Below the pieces are notes generated by a model. The model made no database searches. It saw nothing but the letters and a program-made list of their open reading frames with translations, and was not told where the DNA came from. A stretch of DNA of 64,000 nucleotides from Linnemannia schmuckeri (lineage: Eukaryota > Mortierellomycota > Mortierellomycetes > Mortierellales > Mortierellaceae), in contig JANATG010000001.1 in NCBI GenBank assembly GCA_029449235.1, positions 1,860,001-1,924,000 on the forward strand, read 5' to 3'. The position numbers and the translations under genes are program-made. Positions 1-10,940 of this stretch are shown here, in pieces; the first letter of the stretch is position 1; each line of letters begins with the position of its first letter.

Positions 1-159
1 TCTTTGCTTCCTTCCTGCCTTCTTCTCACCTCCTCACTCCCTCTCCTCTTTCTACTTTGCCTTTGCTGCACTCTTAACACAACACAGCACCTCACACAAA
101 CATAACATATACTTATTCCTCTCTGCTACACTCGCGCCACCAGCAATCACTTACTGTCA

Positions 160-1537
160 ATGGCGAAACCAATGTTCGCGCGTCGTCTTTCCAAGGAGCT
201 CAAAGGTGGCCACTCCACCTGCCCTGTCACCCTCTCATTCCAAGCGATCTTTTTCGACTGAGCCTCGCCATCACTACCAACAAAAACCCACAATGACGCT
301 CCTCCCTACTTTTCAACTCACCCTTTTTTCCCTCTATGGACAACGACACCCAATAGATCTGGCTATGAACGCCCCCGCAGGCGTCAACATCATCGACGCC
401 AATGATTTCAAAGTGTAAGCCAAAGCTCTTTTCTTTATTGTTACTGTTAATTATTATTTTTTGTTATTTGACCATACTGCAGAAATGGCCGTAACTTTTT
501 TTTGGTTGTGTCTTTTGCTTCGCCTTCAAATAGTTGGAAGCTGGGTCTTGCTGGTGCCCCAGGAACTCTCTATGATGTAATGGACCACATATAATATGCT
601 ACGTGCAGGAGTTAATGGGACTTGAGCTTGTGGGATAACCCACACCCTCTACCCTCTGATAGCACAAACCAACTAACCCCTTCTACATCGGTTACTTTTC
701 TTACACCTCTCACCACCAACTGGATCCCATACTCACTTTTCGGCTCTCACAGGGTGAAAAGTTCCAGCTCGAGGTGAGTACAAAAACGTCTTTCGCCCTA
801 CTTTGTACCTTACACGCCGACCGCTTGTTCATTTGCATGCAAGGCAGCCAGGTCGATACTGGTATGAGCAACCGTACAACGGCTAACCCGATACTCACTT
901 TCTTTGGTTACTCTTACATCAATTCCAGTTCAACTTTGGGCCAAACTATCCTCTAGAATCCCCTCAAGTGCTTTTCGTCGGCGATAACATACCTGTCCAC
1001 CCACACGTAAGTAGCGCTTAATAAATTGGCAGCACATCCGGACGACTTTATCATAGATCATCAGGCAAGGGCCGACAGGGTAAAAAGTAGACATGCCAAG
1101 AGCCAGCCCCATTATCAAAAACAAGAAACACCAATCCAGACCGGCACACGGACTGGGCTGTGATTACTGCATATTAACCCTCGCCCAAAACTCCGTGAAT
1201 TTTTGGCTGGGGGTTCGATCTGCTTTTAATAGATCTACAGCAATGGTCATATCTGTCTGGATGTCCTCTACAACCACTGGAGTCCGGTCCAGACGGTAGC
1301 CTCGATATGTCTTTCCCTTCAATCGATGCTGTCAAGCTGTACGAGTAAGGAGCCTCCACCAGATAACGCCACCTACGTCAAAACCGCCAGAGCCAACCCC
1401 AAGCACACCGCCTGGGCCTTCCATGGTAACTATTGGTAGTCGTTTTTCACTGCTATTCTGTCATTCCGCCATAGCGTATTCTGTTTGTTGACTGAAATTG
1501 ACATTTTCAATGGCTCAACATAGACGACACCGTTTAA
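160..1537 (+). CDS. UBE2W: UBE2W-type ubiquitin-conjugating enzyme E2
   Basis: Atypical E2 enzyme. In animals UBE2W transfers ubiquitin to protein N-termini. Seven exons join in phase: 160-205, 357-414, 534-576, 753-773, 929-1006, 1233-1425 and 1524-1537, giving 150 residues, close to the usual ~150. The start reads MAKPMFARRLSKELK, followed by PAGVNI and GAPGTLYDGEKFQLE. The active-site region reads HPHIYSNGHICLD, with the catalytic Cys in HICL. The His-Pro-His in place of the usual E2 His-Pro-Asn is the UBE2W signature, and the C-terminus HDDTV matches the family's HDDT ending. Exon 4 is only 21 nt. The gene converges on NFU1. Identity is from seen motifs plus family knowledge; the N-terminal ubiquitination role is inferred. 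Confidence 0.93.
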
Positions 1538-1919
1538 GACGATTAAAGGTCATGAATGGGACAGACTGGACGGAATCATGGGTGACACAAGGAACAACAA
1601 CTATCGGTTGATCGATATTTTCGCCTTCGCACTTTACTTCAGGACCCATGAGTGGGGAAAAGGGAACAAGAAACGACAAAAAAACCAACATAGCATAGAT
1701 CTTTCTCACATAACTGCACAGTCGCAAAATACACATTCTAAAAGTCCTCCCACGACTAACACTGACAGCGAAATGATGTGATTTTTTTTTTTTTTTTTTT
1801 TTTTGATATTTTTGAGCAAAAAAAGGTCTATGATAGAAAGGTAGAATTACAATGTGTGGGAGTGAGGTGTTTGTATGGAGTGAAGTTGATATGTTGCTGT
1901 TGCTGTTGCTGGACCGGAG
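1538..1919. other. 3' intergenic between UBE2W and NFU1
   Basis: Convergent 3' flanks of the E2 gene and NFU1. A pure T run of about 22 bases lies near 1783-1804. No convincing gene is seen. Confidence 0.7.
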
Positions 1920-2907
1920 TTACTGGTTCATGAGGCGACGCTCGAGCTTTTCAAACTCCAGCTGAGATACCTCCTCCTCGGCATCGAATGCCTGCTCGAC
2001 AGCAGTGACCTCGGGGACGTAGTGCATCAACATGTTCTCGATTCCGTTTTTCAGGGTCACAGTCGAGCTATCACAGGTTCTACAGGCACCCTTCAATTTG
2101 AGCTTGACAACACCGTTCTCGAATCCACGGTACTCGATATCTCCGCCATCGTCCTGGATTGAAGGGCGGATACGGGTGTCGAGCAGCTCCTTGATCATCT
2201 GAACTGTCTCGCTGTCGTCCTCATGAATCATGGTATCGAGCGCAGCGCCCGATTCGCCGTTGGCGGTCTCTGAGATGATGGGTTGCCCTGAAGCGAAAAA
2301 GTCCATGATGGCCGAATAGATGTCGGGCTTCATCAACTGCCAGATCGCATCCTGGTCCTTGGTGATGGTCAAAAAATCGGGTCCAAAGAAGACACCACGG
2401 ACACCATCGATCTGAAACAGCTTCTTGGCCAGAGGCGAGCCCATGGCGTTGCGGGCGTCCAGAAACTCGGCCGTGCCGTTGGGCATCACGGCAACTCCTG
2501 GAATAAACTTGAGCGAGTCCTGGTTGGGCGTCGTATCTGTCTGGATGAACATTGTGCGAACTATTTTATGAGTGTATCAAAAGGAGGAAGCATTATTTCC
2601 GGATCAGTTCAACATTCTCTCGTTCCGCCTTTTCACTTTGCATTTCCAACGAGGAAAACGAACTTGGAGCAATGTTGCAGCAGGGATGAGGGGGAGGAAG
2701 TGATGTATTACGTTGCTGAACGGCATAGATGTTTGTTCTGAGGGCCTTGGAGGGGACGGCAGCGCGGTGGAGAGAGATGTGCGCTGCGGAGGAGGAAGTG
2801 CTGTTGATGAGAGTGCGCTGGGGGATGACAGCAGCGGTGAGGAGAGTTCTCTTTGGGGTAGCAGTGGCCAAGGCTCTGGAGGAGCGGGCAGGCAAAAGTC
2901 GGAACAT
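1920..2907 (-). CDS. NFU1: NFU1 mitochondrial Fe-S cluster scaffold/carrier
   Basis: Late-acting mitochondrial iron-sulfur cluster carrier. Two exons on the minus strand (2907-2712 and 2560-1920) give 278 residues. Exon 1 encodes an Arg/Ser/Thr/Ala-rich, acid-poor presequence starting MFRLLPARSSRALATATPKR, as expected for mitochondrial import. After the splice the protein reads RTMFIQTDTTPNQ, the conserved start of the Nfu N-terminal domain. The C-terminal NifU-like domain has GACRTCDSS, whose CxxC binds the cluster. The start was chosen because it gives the presequence; an upstream in-frame ATG near 3057 would add an unlike hydrophobic stretch. The gene is divergent from RPS10. Family assignment is very strong; only the exact mature N-terminus is uncertain. 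Confidence 0.95.
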
Positions 2908-3857
2908 GTTTAGGAGTGGGAAGGATTGGATATGGGGAAGGGGAGGAGGGAGAAAGAACAAAGAGAAGGTAACGGAGAAGAGTTTCCTTTTTGCTCGGGA
3001 TGCAGAATTGCTCAGAAAAGACTGGGGACGGTGAGATGTACGGAGTGCAGGGGACACACACGAGAATGATCAGATTCACTTAAGGGCAATGAAGAAGGAA
3101 GGAGGAGGGTTCAAAGAGCTCATTCGCCCGCAGACAGATGGCTCGCTCTCTTTTCAACAGGTGCGAAATTTTACCAGAGATGTCGAAAAACGTGACTGTC
3201 TGTCGAGGTTGCAGTGTCAGAGCCTATAGCAGTGGGAAAGGCACACGGAAAGGAAGCAGAAAGAAGGGAGGCACACACCCGACGATACATCACATCCATG
3301 GGAGCACCCCGGAGGATACCATCGATCCATCAATCCCATTATCTATCGAACCAGGACCCATCGCCATCGCCATCATCAACATCACCAACTGGGCTATCAT
3401 GCCCCATGGTCAGAAAACGGCATATGCTATTGCCACCAGCCATAGGGATGGAACCCGCTTTTTTCTCGCTTTGAACTTTGAGCAGAGAAAAAGTCTCAAC
3501 TCACGAGTGGCAACCAACGATACATGGCACGGAGGGCTTGGGAGGACAGAGGAAAAGACAATAGTTCACCATCGCAGGAGTAACGACGCTCTGCCTCTCC
3601 GCGATGGAGGTGTTGTGTGCAGAGGGCGAACAAAGCGGACAGGAGGTTACAGGAGTAAACCGACCGAGCTGCGACAGCAGGAAGCGATTGCCCGTCCGGC
3701 AACAGCTGGAGTAGTGTCTTGTCAGGAGAGGCGTCACCATCATCTTTTTCCACACACAGACGGGATCAACCACAAACAAATAGGCGCTCACGAACAAGCC
3801 TGTCCTAACCTGGCCCCTTTTTCCCTTTCACTCTCTTTGAAATACAGATAATTCAGC
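2908..3857. promoter_or_regulatory. Divergent promoter region NFU1/RPS10
   Basis: About 950 bases separate the two start codons, which point away from each other, so the promoters of NFU1 (left) and RPS10 (right) must lie here. A 237-codon open frame (3138-3851) crosses it but resembles no protein and ends just before the RPS10 start. I see no element I can name with confidence. Confidence 0.5.
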
Positions 3858-5190
3858 ATGCTTATCCCCAAGCAGAACCGCAAGCTTATCTACGAGGCTC
3901 TCTTCAAGGGTGCGCATACAGTCTTTAATTTTATACTTGAAGCAGGATGAAAAACCTCTACTGGAAGGGCGACTCTATTCATCGGAAGACGTTACTATGC
4001 TAGGATGAACAATAGTTGCTCAACCCATGGAGAGACTTTGACCAGGATCGTCCAAGAGCTAGATCACTAACAGGATCGCTTTGTTTCTTATTTTTCACTA
4101 TTCACTATACCCTTTTCTGACGTGATTCCGAATCTGCCGTGGAATGAATCACTCACCGCCACTTTCTCAACACTTCGACTCTTTCGAATATTTATCAACC
4201 TTTTCTACCTGTCTTCACTTGGACCCTATCAAAAACCCAACATTAACTCAACATCAAACCCAACACAAAAAACAAACAACATATTGGATAAATCAACCCA
4301 ACAGACGGTGTTTTGGTCGCCAAGAAGGACTTCAACGCTCCCAAGCACGATGAGATTGATGTCCCTAACCTGCAGGTCATCAAGGCTCTTCAGTCCTTGG
4401 ACTCGAAGCAGTACGTCAAGACCCAGTTCTCGTGGCAGTACTACTACTACACCTTGACCGATGCCGGTATCGAGTACCTCCGCGAGTACCTCCACTTGCC
4501 CTCGGAGATCTTCCCCGCCACCTTCAAGAAGACCGCCCGCCCCTCGGCCCCCCGCCGTGCTGGTAAATTTCATTTTCTTTTTGTCTTTTTTTTTTTTACT
4601 ATCGAGGACGAGCCAGCCGACTTTTTTACTACACACTTCAGACCTGGAGCAGGACAGCAATCATCTCTTTCGTCGCGCAGCGCCAGGAACTTTTTCGTCT
4701 GTTTTTCAGGACTGTAGTAGTATAGAACCACGGCGACGAGAGTGTTATTATGGTCAGGCAAGGCATGGTGGCGTTACAGATACCAATTGGACTTTAATCT
4801 TTATCTGGGTTTACACAGATACCTGCATCAACAAAGCAAGTCAGAAACGACATTTATTACCGAGGATAGACGAGAGAGATCCATGAGTTAAGGGAGACAA
4901 CGCCACAGCAATCACGACGAGTTATTACTTTTTCCACGGCGACTGCGCCCAGTACCACATAAGCTATGGCTTTGATTGATGTCATTGATCTGATTCTAAT
5001 CAATGTCTCCCCCTTTGTCTACAATGTTGCATCACAAAAAATAGAGCGCCCCGAGGGTGCTTACCGCCAGCGTGGTGACCGTGAGGACTACCGCCGCCGC
5101 GATGACGGTGAGAAGAAGGAGGGTGCCTCCGGTGACTACAAGCCCGAGTTCCGCTCCGGCTTGGGCCGTGGCCGTCCCGCTCAGCAGTAA
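3858..5190 (+). CDS. RPS10: 40S ribosomal protein S10 (eS10)
   Basis: Structural protein of the small ribosomal subunit. Three exons (3858-3909, 4305-4562, 5045-5190) give 151 residues. The protein starts MLIPKQNRKLIYEALFK and continues DGVLVAKKDFNAPKH, then YVKTQFSWQYYYYTLT and EYLREYLHLP, all hallmarks of the eS10 winged-helix core. The tail is basic and RGG-like (RRRDDGEKKEG, GLGRGRPAQQ), as in eukaryotic S10. The two introns are long for such a short gene (395 and 482 bases); ribosomal-protein introns often host snoRNAs, but I could not demonstrate C/D or H/ACA boxes here. Codon choice is strongly C-ending in the core exon, as expected of a highly expressed gene. Confidence 0.97.
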
Positions 5191-5360
5191 GCTAGGTTAT
5201 TCTAAACTGCCCTTCGTTCTCTCCACAAAACCACCCAAACAAAATCTCAGAGATCACTTTTTGTTAAGAACATCCCCTCTTTGGATTGGGGTCTGAGAGA
5301 GTGGTGCGACTCTTTTTTACTTTTTTTTCTTTGTTTCTTTAAAAGCGTCCCGAGTGGAAA

Positions 5361-5366
5361 AATAAA
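5361..5366 (+). terminator. Poly(A) signal AATAAA of RPS10
   Basis: AATAAA about 170 bases after the RPS10 stop, in AT-rich sequence. Confidence 0.5.
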
Positions 5367-5909
5367 TGAGTCCATCATGAATCCATACAAAGAAATCGGT
5401 CTCCAATGTGTTGTTTTGCTGCCTAATAGTTTGCATGACTGTTGTCTGCTGATGATGGGTAATGAATGCAATAATCGTGTTCCACTTGACCCATGCATGG
5501 ACGACTAACAATCCACTAGGACTATGCCAATTCTGCCTGTGTATTTATCTGTGTGTAATAATTGAGAGGAGTAGCAATAAAAGTGAAACAGCAACGAAAC
5601 TATATCACTTCTCATGTGCTCTTCCTCTTTTCATCGACTTTTACCGTGATCATCCTCCACTTCGGTTGCTTCTTGTGGAAGGAATCAAATCGATGGGCGT
5701 AAAGTATTCCATTTCACAAGACAAAATAAAGCAACGTCTTTGGTTCAACGTGCAACAGGCAAGCAGAGAGTGAGACAAGATGTTGATGATTTGGTTGAGC
5801 TTGTAGCTCACCAGGCACAGTTCAAAATGGCTAAGTTCAACGGGAGGATGTGCTCTCTCTTCCCCTCTCTTAACTCCGGCTTTAAGACCGATGGAGTCTA
5901 GAGATGAGT

Positions 5910-5945
5910 GGGTGGCTATTTGGGTGGCTATTTGGGTGGCTATTT
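5910..5945 (+). repeat. Short tandem repeat, three copies of a GGTGGCTATTT unit
   Basis: The unit GGTGGCTATTT recurs three times with spacing of about 13 bases in intergenic sequence; the third copy runs into CGGTG. Confidence 0.8.
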
Positions 5946-7315
5946 CGGTGATTGTTATGTCCTTCTAGGGTGAGTGAGCAAAAGAGGGAGGAGGGAGGTT
6001 GAAGTAGAGAGACCTAGGAGTTCCAAGGGAGTAGAAAGGGAAAAGGGAAAATTGATGCAGGCGCTCCTATCTGCATCCTTTCTTCCCACTCTCCCTTACA
6101 TCCCCTACCCCTCTAGATTCAGTTCTTCCATCCTCTCTTCCCGGATCGCAATTGATCTGGCCTAAAAACATAGGAGAGAGAGAGAGGGAAAGAGGGAAGG
6201 GATCCCAAAGTTGTTAATTTTTCTCTTGCCACTCAGGCAAGGAAAAAAAAAAGCTAGGCTGATTGCGAAAGATGAATAAAGTCCACCAGACCACAGTTGG
6301 CCTGAAAGAACTAGTGGAGGCGGAGGGGTGTTGCGAGAGGGGGCGGTGGTGAGGAAGGTGGAAGAACCCCTCGATTGTTGTTTGCTGTTCAAGGAGAATT
6401 TATTACGACTGTTTGTTTGTTGATCCGTTTGTTCAAATAAACAAAAAGAAAACTGAGTACTGTACCTTTGGTGTCTGTACGGCAAATGAGCGAGAGGGCA
6501 GAGGTCGGCATTTACCTCTCTCTTCTCATAATTTGAATTGAATGGAGTGAGAATCTCCGCTTCAAGAACAGAGAATGAAATTTGGGCAGAGAGAAGGAAG
6601 GGAGAGAGAGGGGGGAGAAGAGTGAGAGGGGACAAGGTTAGGACAAGAAGGACTCGGACCATGAATGAAACAAATAGACCGAGAGACCTCATACAATGGT
6701 CTCTTCAAAGGTGAAATAACTGAAAAAAGCAGAGAGAAGGAGTGGATGTGAGTGATCTGGGATTATTTGAATGTGGTTGAGACAGGAGACAGAGGCAACG
6801 AGTGGTCAGGCACAGGTGTGTGAGTGTGTTCCTCATGAATCTCAATCTCAGGCACCAGTCTAATTTCCTTATCACCGATTAGACTTGGGGCACCCACTTT
6901 AGATTCGCTCTTCTCTTTCTTTTTTTCTTGTTTTCCTTTTTCTTCTTTTTACCCTCTTCTTTCTCCATTTTTCTCTTTCTCTCCTCTCATCCTTTTCTTC
7001 TTTTTTCATCGCTCTCTCTCTCTCTCACGCCTCCATTCTCTCTATTTCTCCTCTCCTTCTCTCACCCGCCCTCACTTTCACTAGTGCTCACTTCACTCCT
7101 TTCTATACATCATACCCTTCCTCTACTCTTCATTCTCACTCAGTCTATATCACCACCTCTCTCACCTTCGCTCTTACCCCTGCACTTCACATCTAACGCC
7201 ACCCGTACCTCCCGTACCTCCCGTACCTCTTAACGACCAACACCACTCTACAAACACACCCACCCTCGACTAAACAGAGCCAGTACAATAACAACAACAG
7301 CAGCAAACAAACAGT

Positions 7316-8611
7316 ATGACGAACATTCGCAAGGTCCAATACACCCTTTTCGGGATGCTGGCCTTTTACATGATCACCGGCATTGGCGCCCTCATCCTTG
7401 CCAACATGTGGCTCAGCAGTGAAGTTGCCCCCCGTGAAGCCGTTATTTCTCGCGAAATTGAACGAGGTACATCATCCTTACCCCTGTTATGTTTATCAGG
7501 ATCCGGATCAGTCGATTTTTGGCTGCTCCTGAATGTTATTAATATCTGCAACGGATTTTAATAATGCATGCGCACGCATACCCCGATCTTACGTCAAGGA
7601 CAGGGGAACCGGCCTCCTCTTCCACCGTCCTTTCTCATGATCCATTTTTTCTATTGTTGTTGTGCTTTGTTGCTTAGTACTTTTCGGATTACCCGGAAGG
7701 CACGAAAGTTCAAACCCACAGACACAGCTCAGCACTAAAAGAGAGACATCAATATTGTTGTACACACCATTCAACAACAATAAGAGCATAAACTGGTTTT
7801 TAATTTATAACAATGCGCGATCGATGGTCGCACCAACGAAGAACAGCAAAGCAAAAAGGAAGATAGCACTAACCCTCAAACGGAAACTATTTTCTCCTTT
7901 CCTTTCTCCTTTCCTCCACAATCTCTAACAGCTGGTGCAATTATTGGTGGCATTGTCGCGGCAACAGGAATCATTGGATTTGTTGGCGCCATCGCGCCAA
8001 TTAAACGCAAGGACTGTCTGGTAGCCTTTATTGTCCTCTTGATCGCCGTCATTTTGGCCGAGCTCGGACTTGGAGGCGTGATCTGGTTCAAGACTCTGCG
8101 TATGCGAAGTACCTTCCAGGACCAGTGGACTCATCAGTGGACCTCTACCCTCAAGATTGCCTTCCAGGACATGGTACGCATTTACGACAATAACTTTTCT
8201 CTCTCTGTTCTTTCTTGTTTTAATCTATTTTTATGTAACTACTAAGATTTGATTGTCTAACAATTCTCGTCTTTCCATCCTCTTCACTCCACTTTTTGAT
8301 TAACCATATAATAGGATTCTCTGGTGGGATACGGACAATGCTGCGGTTACCTCTCCAAAACCGAGGTGGTCTCCTCCGGAGCCTGTGCCACCTCCAACCC
8401 CACGTCAATCAATTTCCCAGGATGCGAAGAAAAGATCTCAGCCTTTGCAGATGGCTACCTCCGCAAGCTGTTCACGTCATTGTTTGGATTCACAATCGTC
8501 AACGTCTTTGTCTTCGTCACGACGGTTATTCTTATTCAGACTAGGAATGATGAAGAGAGATATATCCGTATCGGCAAGAAGGAGGGCAGGACCTATATTG
8601 ATTCTATTTAG
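7316..8611 (+). CDS. Tetraspanin-family membrane protein
   Basis: Small four-helix membrane protein that probably organises plasma-membrane or vacuolar microdomains. Three exons (7316-7466, 7932-8173, 8315-8611) give 229 residues. Four hydrophobic segments are visible: about 8-35 (FGMLAFYMITGIGALIL), 51-71 (AGAIIGGIVAATGIIGF), 79-104 (VAFIVLLIAVILAELG) and near 190-212 (FGFTIVNVFVFVTTVIL). Between segments 3 and 4 lies the large loop with the tetraspanin hallmark YGQCCGY, further cysteines in GACATS and PGCEEK, and the usual arrangement of a small first and a large second extracellular loop. Exon 2 begins exactly at TM2. It converges on TRM7. The family is clear from topology plus the CCG motif; the subfamily (Pls1-, Tsp2- or Tsp3-like) cannot be decided by eye. 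Confidence 0.85.
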
Positions 8612-8722
8612 AGCGCTTATTCGGGGAATCGTGTCTTTTTTTCCTACTTTTTTTCTCGACCAGTCAGTTAGAATGGCCGTTGTACATATACCTCTTTCTC
8701 TTTGCCTTGCATTCTCTTTCAA

Positions 8723-8728
8723 AATAAA
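8723..8728 (+). terminator. Poly(A) signal AATAAA of the tetraspanin gene
   Basis: AATAAA 112 bases after the tetraspanin stop. Confidence 0.5.
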
Positions 8729-8846
8729 ACCCCAAAAGCATCATTTTTAAAAATACATATTCACTACTTTACAATACCGACGGAATGCTACCATTTATTA
8801 CATCTATAAGATTACTTTCACTTCCCTCCGACGGCCCAGAACTGCT

Positions 8847-10605
8847 TCACTTTTTGGACATTTGCTCGTTAAAGAAGCCTTTACGCTTCTTCTCCATAGC
8901 GCTCAGATAAGGGGCCGTGATGGGCATCTGGACGGGGTCTAATACCTTATAGTCCTCGTTGTTTCCAGAATCGGGCAACGCATAGGTCATATCTGAATCA
9001 AATCCACTCAAGTCGCCGCAGGCGATGAAGGGGACGATCGTTCTGTTTGAGTTTCCTTGTGCGTCCGTGGGTGCTATTTTTTTTTTGAGATGTGGGGGGA
9101 ATATGTTAAGTGAGGAATAGGGAGTTAGTTTATGTGAAGATCAATCGACATACAATAAGAAGATAATAATGAGGTTCGCGAAGAGAAACATACCGAGATC
9201 GAGAAGTGGATTGCCCATGTTGGGAACATAATCTTTAGGTGGGGTATAGTCCTGGCACACAATAAATGCCTCTATAATACACCGACGAAACAAATAAAAA
9301 CGGTCTTGTTAGTCAGTAAACACACACATATATATATATACTCACAAAGCGTTTCTTTCCCGCCATTTTATATGATTCATGATCTACAGAGAAAAACACA
9401 CGTACCGATACTAGAGTTGCGGGAACTCCTGGGTTTGCTGCATGTGACCTTGGGGAAGAAGACCTTGAGCTGGGTGTAGAGCAGAGTGATGTCCTTGCCA
9501 CGGAAGATCTTTGCGACAAAAGATCCGCCGGGCCGGAGGACATGGGTTGTGATGTTAAGTGCTGCTAACAACAATTGTGCTTGGATGTACTCGTCCATGT
9601 CGTGCAGCCCCGTCACTAGGGTGGTCAGAGTGAATTAGAGAAAGTCAAAGATCAGCGATAGAGTTATTTCTCTTTTCAAACAATGCAAGTTGTTTTCCTT
9701 TTCATCTTGCTCCATCGTGTCTCTCAGTTTTGATTCCATGGGGTTACCATCGGGTGCGCCGTCGCAGACAACAATGTCGGCCATCTCGCCGTCAAAGTAG
9801 GAAATAATTTGATCCGCCGTCGACTGTTTGGTGATATCGCCCTGTAACTGAATAACTCCTGGTAACGGTGCCTACAATGTCAAAAAACAAAAATAAAATA
9901 GCGGATAATGGCGTCAAACCATGGAAAACATCTCCTTCTTTCCTGATCCAAACTGATGTCGCCAAGCTGTCTTTGTACTATCTGTCCTTATTACCATTGC
10001 TTGAAGATCCACAGCAACGATCTTTGCCTCCTCCCTCTCTTTCTGGTTTTCACTATGTGGTCATAATAGAAGTTCTGTTGATGTTAGATTCTGGTTTTTG
10101 GAAGTAACAGTCGAGAAGTCAGATCGAACACGATGTGATAACAGTCTGCTTACACGAGTTTCTTGCTAAGGACCTGGGACCAACTTCCGGGGGCAGCGCA
10201 CAGATCGACAGCCTTGGTGACACCTAAGAGTCAACCAGATATGAACATGAAGCGATACACTCAGAACTCTCTGCTCCTATGCTCAGATCAATTCCTGGTG
10301 ATACATCAATCATCTCATAATCCATTGATATCCTTCCTGTAGTTGATGACGTACCTTCAAGAAGGTTGAATTCCTCGTCGACCTGCATCAGCTTGAAAGC
10401 ACTGCGAGCTCTCCAGCCCTGCTCCTTGGCCATGCGATAGTAGACATCGCGTTTGTCTTTACTGGATTTTCCCTATTAACACATTTGTTCAATTGAAGGA
10501 TGTTTGCCGCGTTAATACCCTTTTTTTTTATTGCGTTGGTTTCCTGTCACACTGGGTGTTTGGCTCGCTGGCGTGTGTTGTTGACGGATGTGTAGGCATT
10601 ACCAT
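8847..10605 (-). CDS. TRM7: TRM7/FTSJ1 tRNA 2'-O-ribose methyltransferase
   Basis: SAM-dependent enzyme that 2'-O-methylates the tRNA anticodon loop (positions 32 and 34 in yeast). Eight minus-strand exons: 10605-10603, 10472-10355, 10223-10156, 10042-9995, 9871-9748, 9615-9406, 9271-9194 and 9073-8847; 291 residues. The first coding exon is only the ATG, followed at once by a GTAATG donor. The joined protein starts MGKSSKDKRDVYYRMAKEQG, the classic Trm7 start. Visible motifs are RSAFKL (catalytic Lys), VDLCAAPGSWSQVL (SAM site), VAVDLQAM, VVCDGAPDVTGLHD (catalytic Asp), GGSFVAKIFRG (catalytic Lys) and PRSSRNSSIEAF (catalytic Glu), so the K-D-K-E tetrad is complete. It is divergent from SMN, 335 bases away. 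The assignment is very strong. Confidence 0.95.
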
Positions 10606-10940
10606 GTCGGTGAATGCAGAGCAAGCAAGCAAAGTGTGAATGTGCAAAGACAAAGTATTATTACTCTGCGATTTTTTTCCCTTTTGAGTGTCAACTTGAC
10701 CACAAAAGACGAAGGAGGACCGTTTTTTGTTGACAATATTCAAGTGGCTTGCATGCTGTGCCCAAATCACCTTGATGCTTCTTCATTTTTCTCTATTTGA
10801 ACAGTTATGCCGACACAGGCTTGACTTCACCTCCCTGTCTACTCCCTCAACCCTCTTCATTCTCAAAACCAAGACAGCGCCACCACAAAACACATCTTCA
10901 GCTCGGCATTCTCATCCACACCTTATACATATATTCAGTC
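10606..10940. promoter_or_regulatory. Short bidirectional promoter TRM7/SMN
   Basis: Only 335 bases separate the TRM7 ATG (minus) and the SMN ATG (plus), so one compact region must drive both. It is C/A-rich toward SMN. No named motif is evident. Confidence 0.65.

Larger units (their letters stand above)
5191..7315. other. Intergenic, RPS10 3' flank and tetraspanin promoter
   Basis: No supportable gene. It holds the RPS10 3' flank, a short tandem repeat at 5910-5945, AG-rich sequence at 6170-6250 and 6590-6640, and a C/T-rich, G-poor tract at 6905-7200 leading into the tetraspanin start, probably its core promoter and 5' leader. Confidence 0.6.

Noticed and set aside
1200..1230. GGGTTCGATC string resembling a tRNA B box
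   Set aside because: It lies in a UBE2W intron with no A box, acceptor stem or cloverleaf around it.
3138..3851. 237-codon open frame upstream of RPS10
   Set aside because: No resemblance to any family, mixed low-complexity composition, and it fills the divergent promoter between NFU1 and RPS10. Most likely chance.
4975..5015. TTGATGT/CTGAT strings in the RPS10 intron as C/D snoRNA boxes
   Set aside because: Boxes are imperfect, with wrong spacing and no terminal stem.
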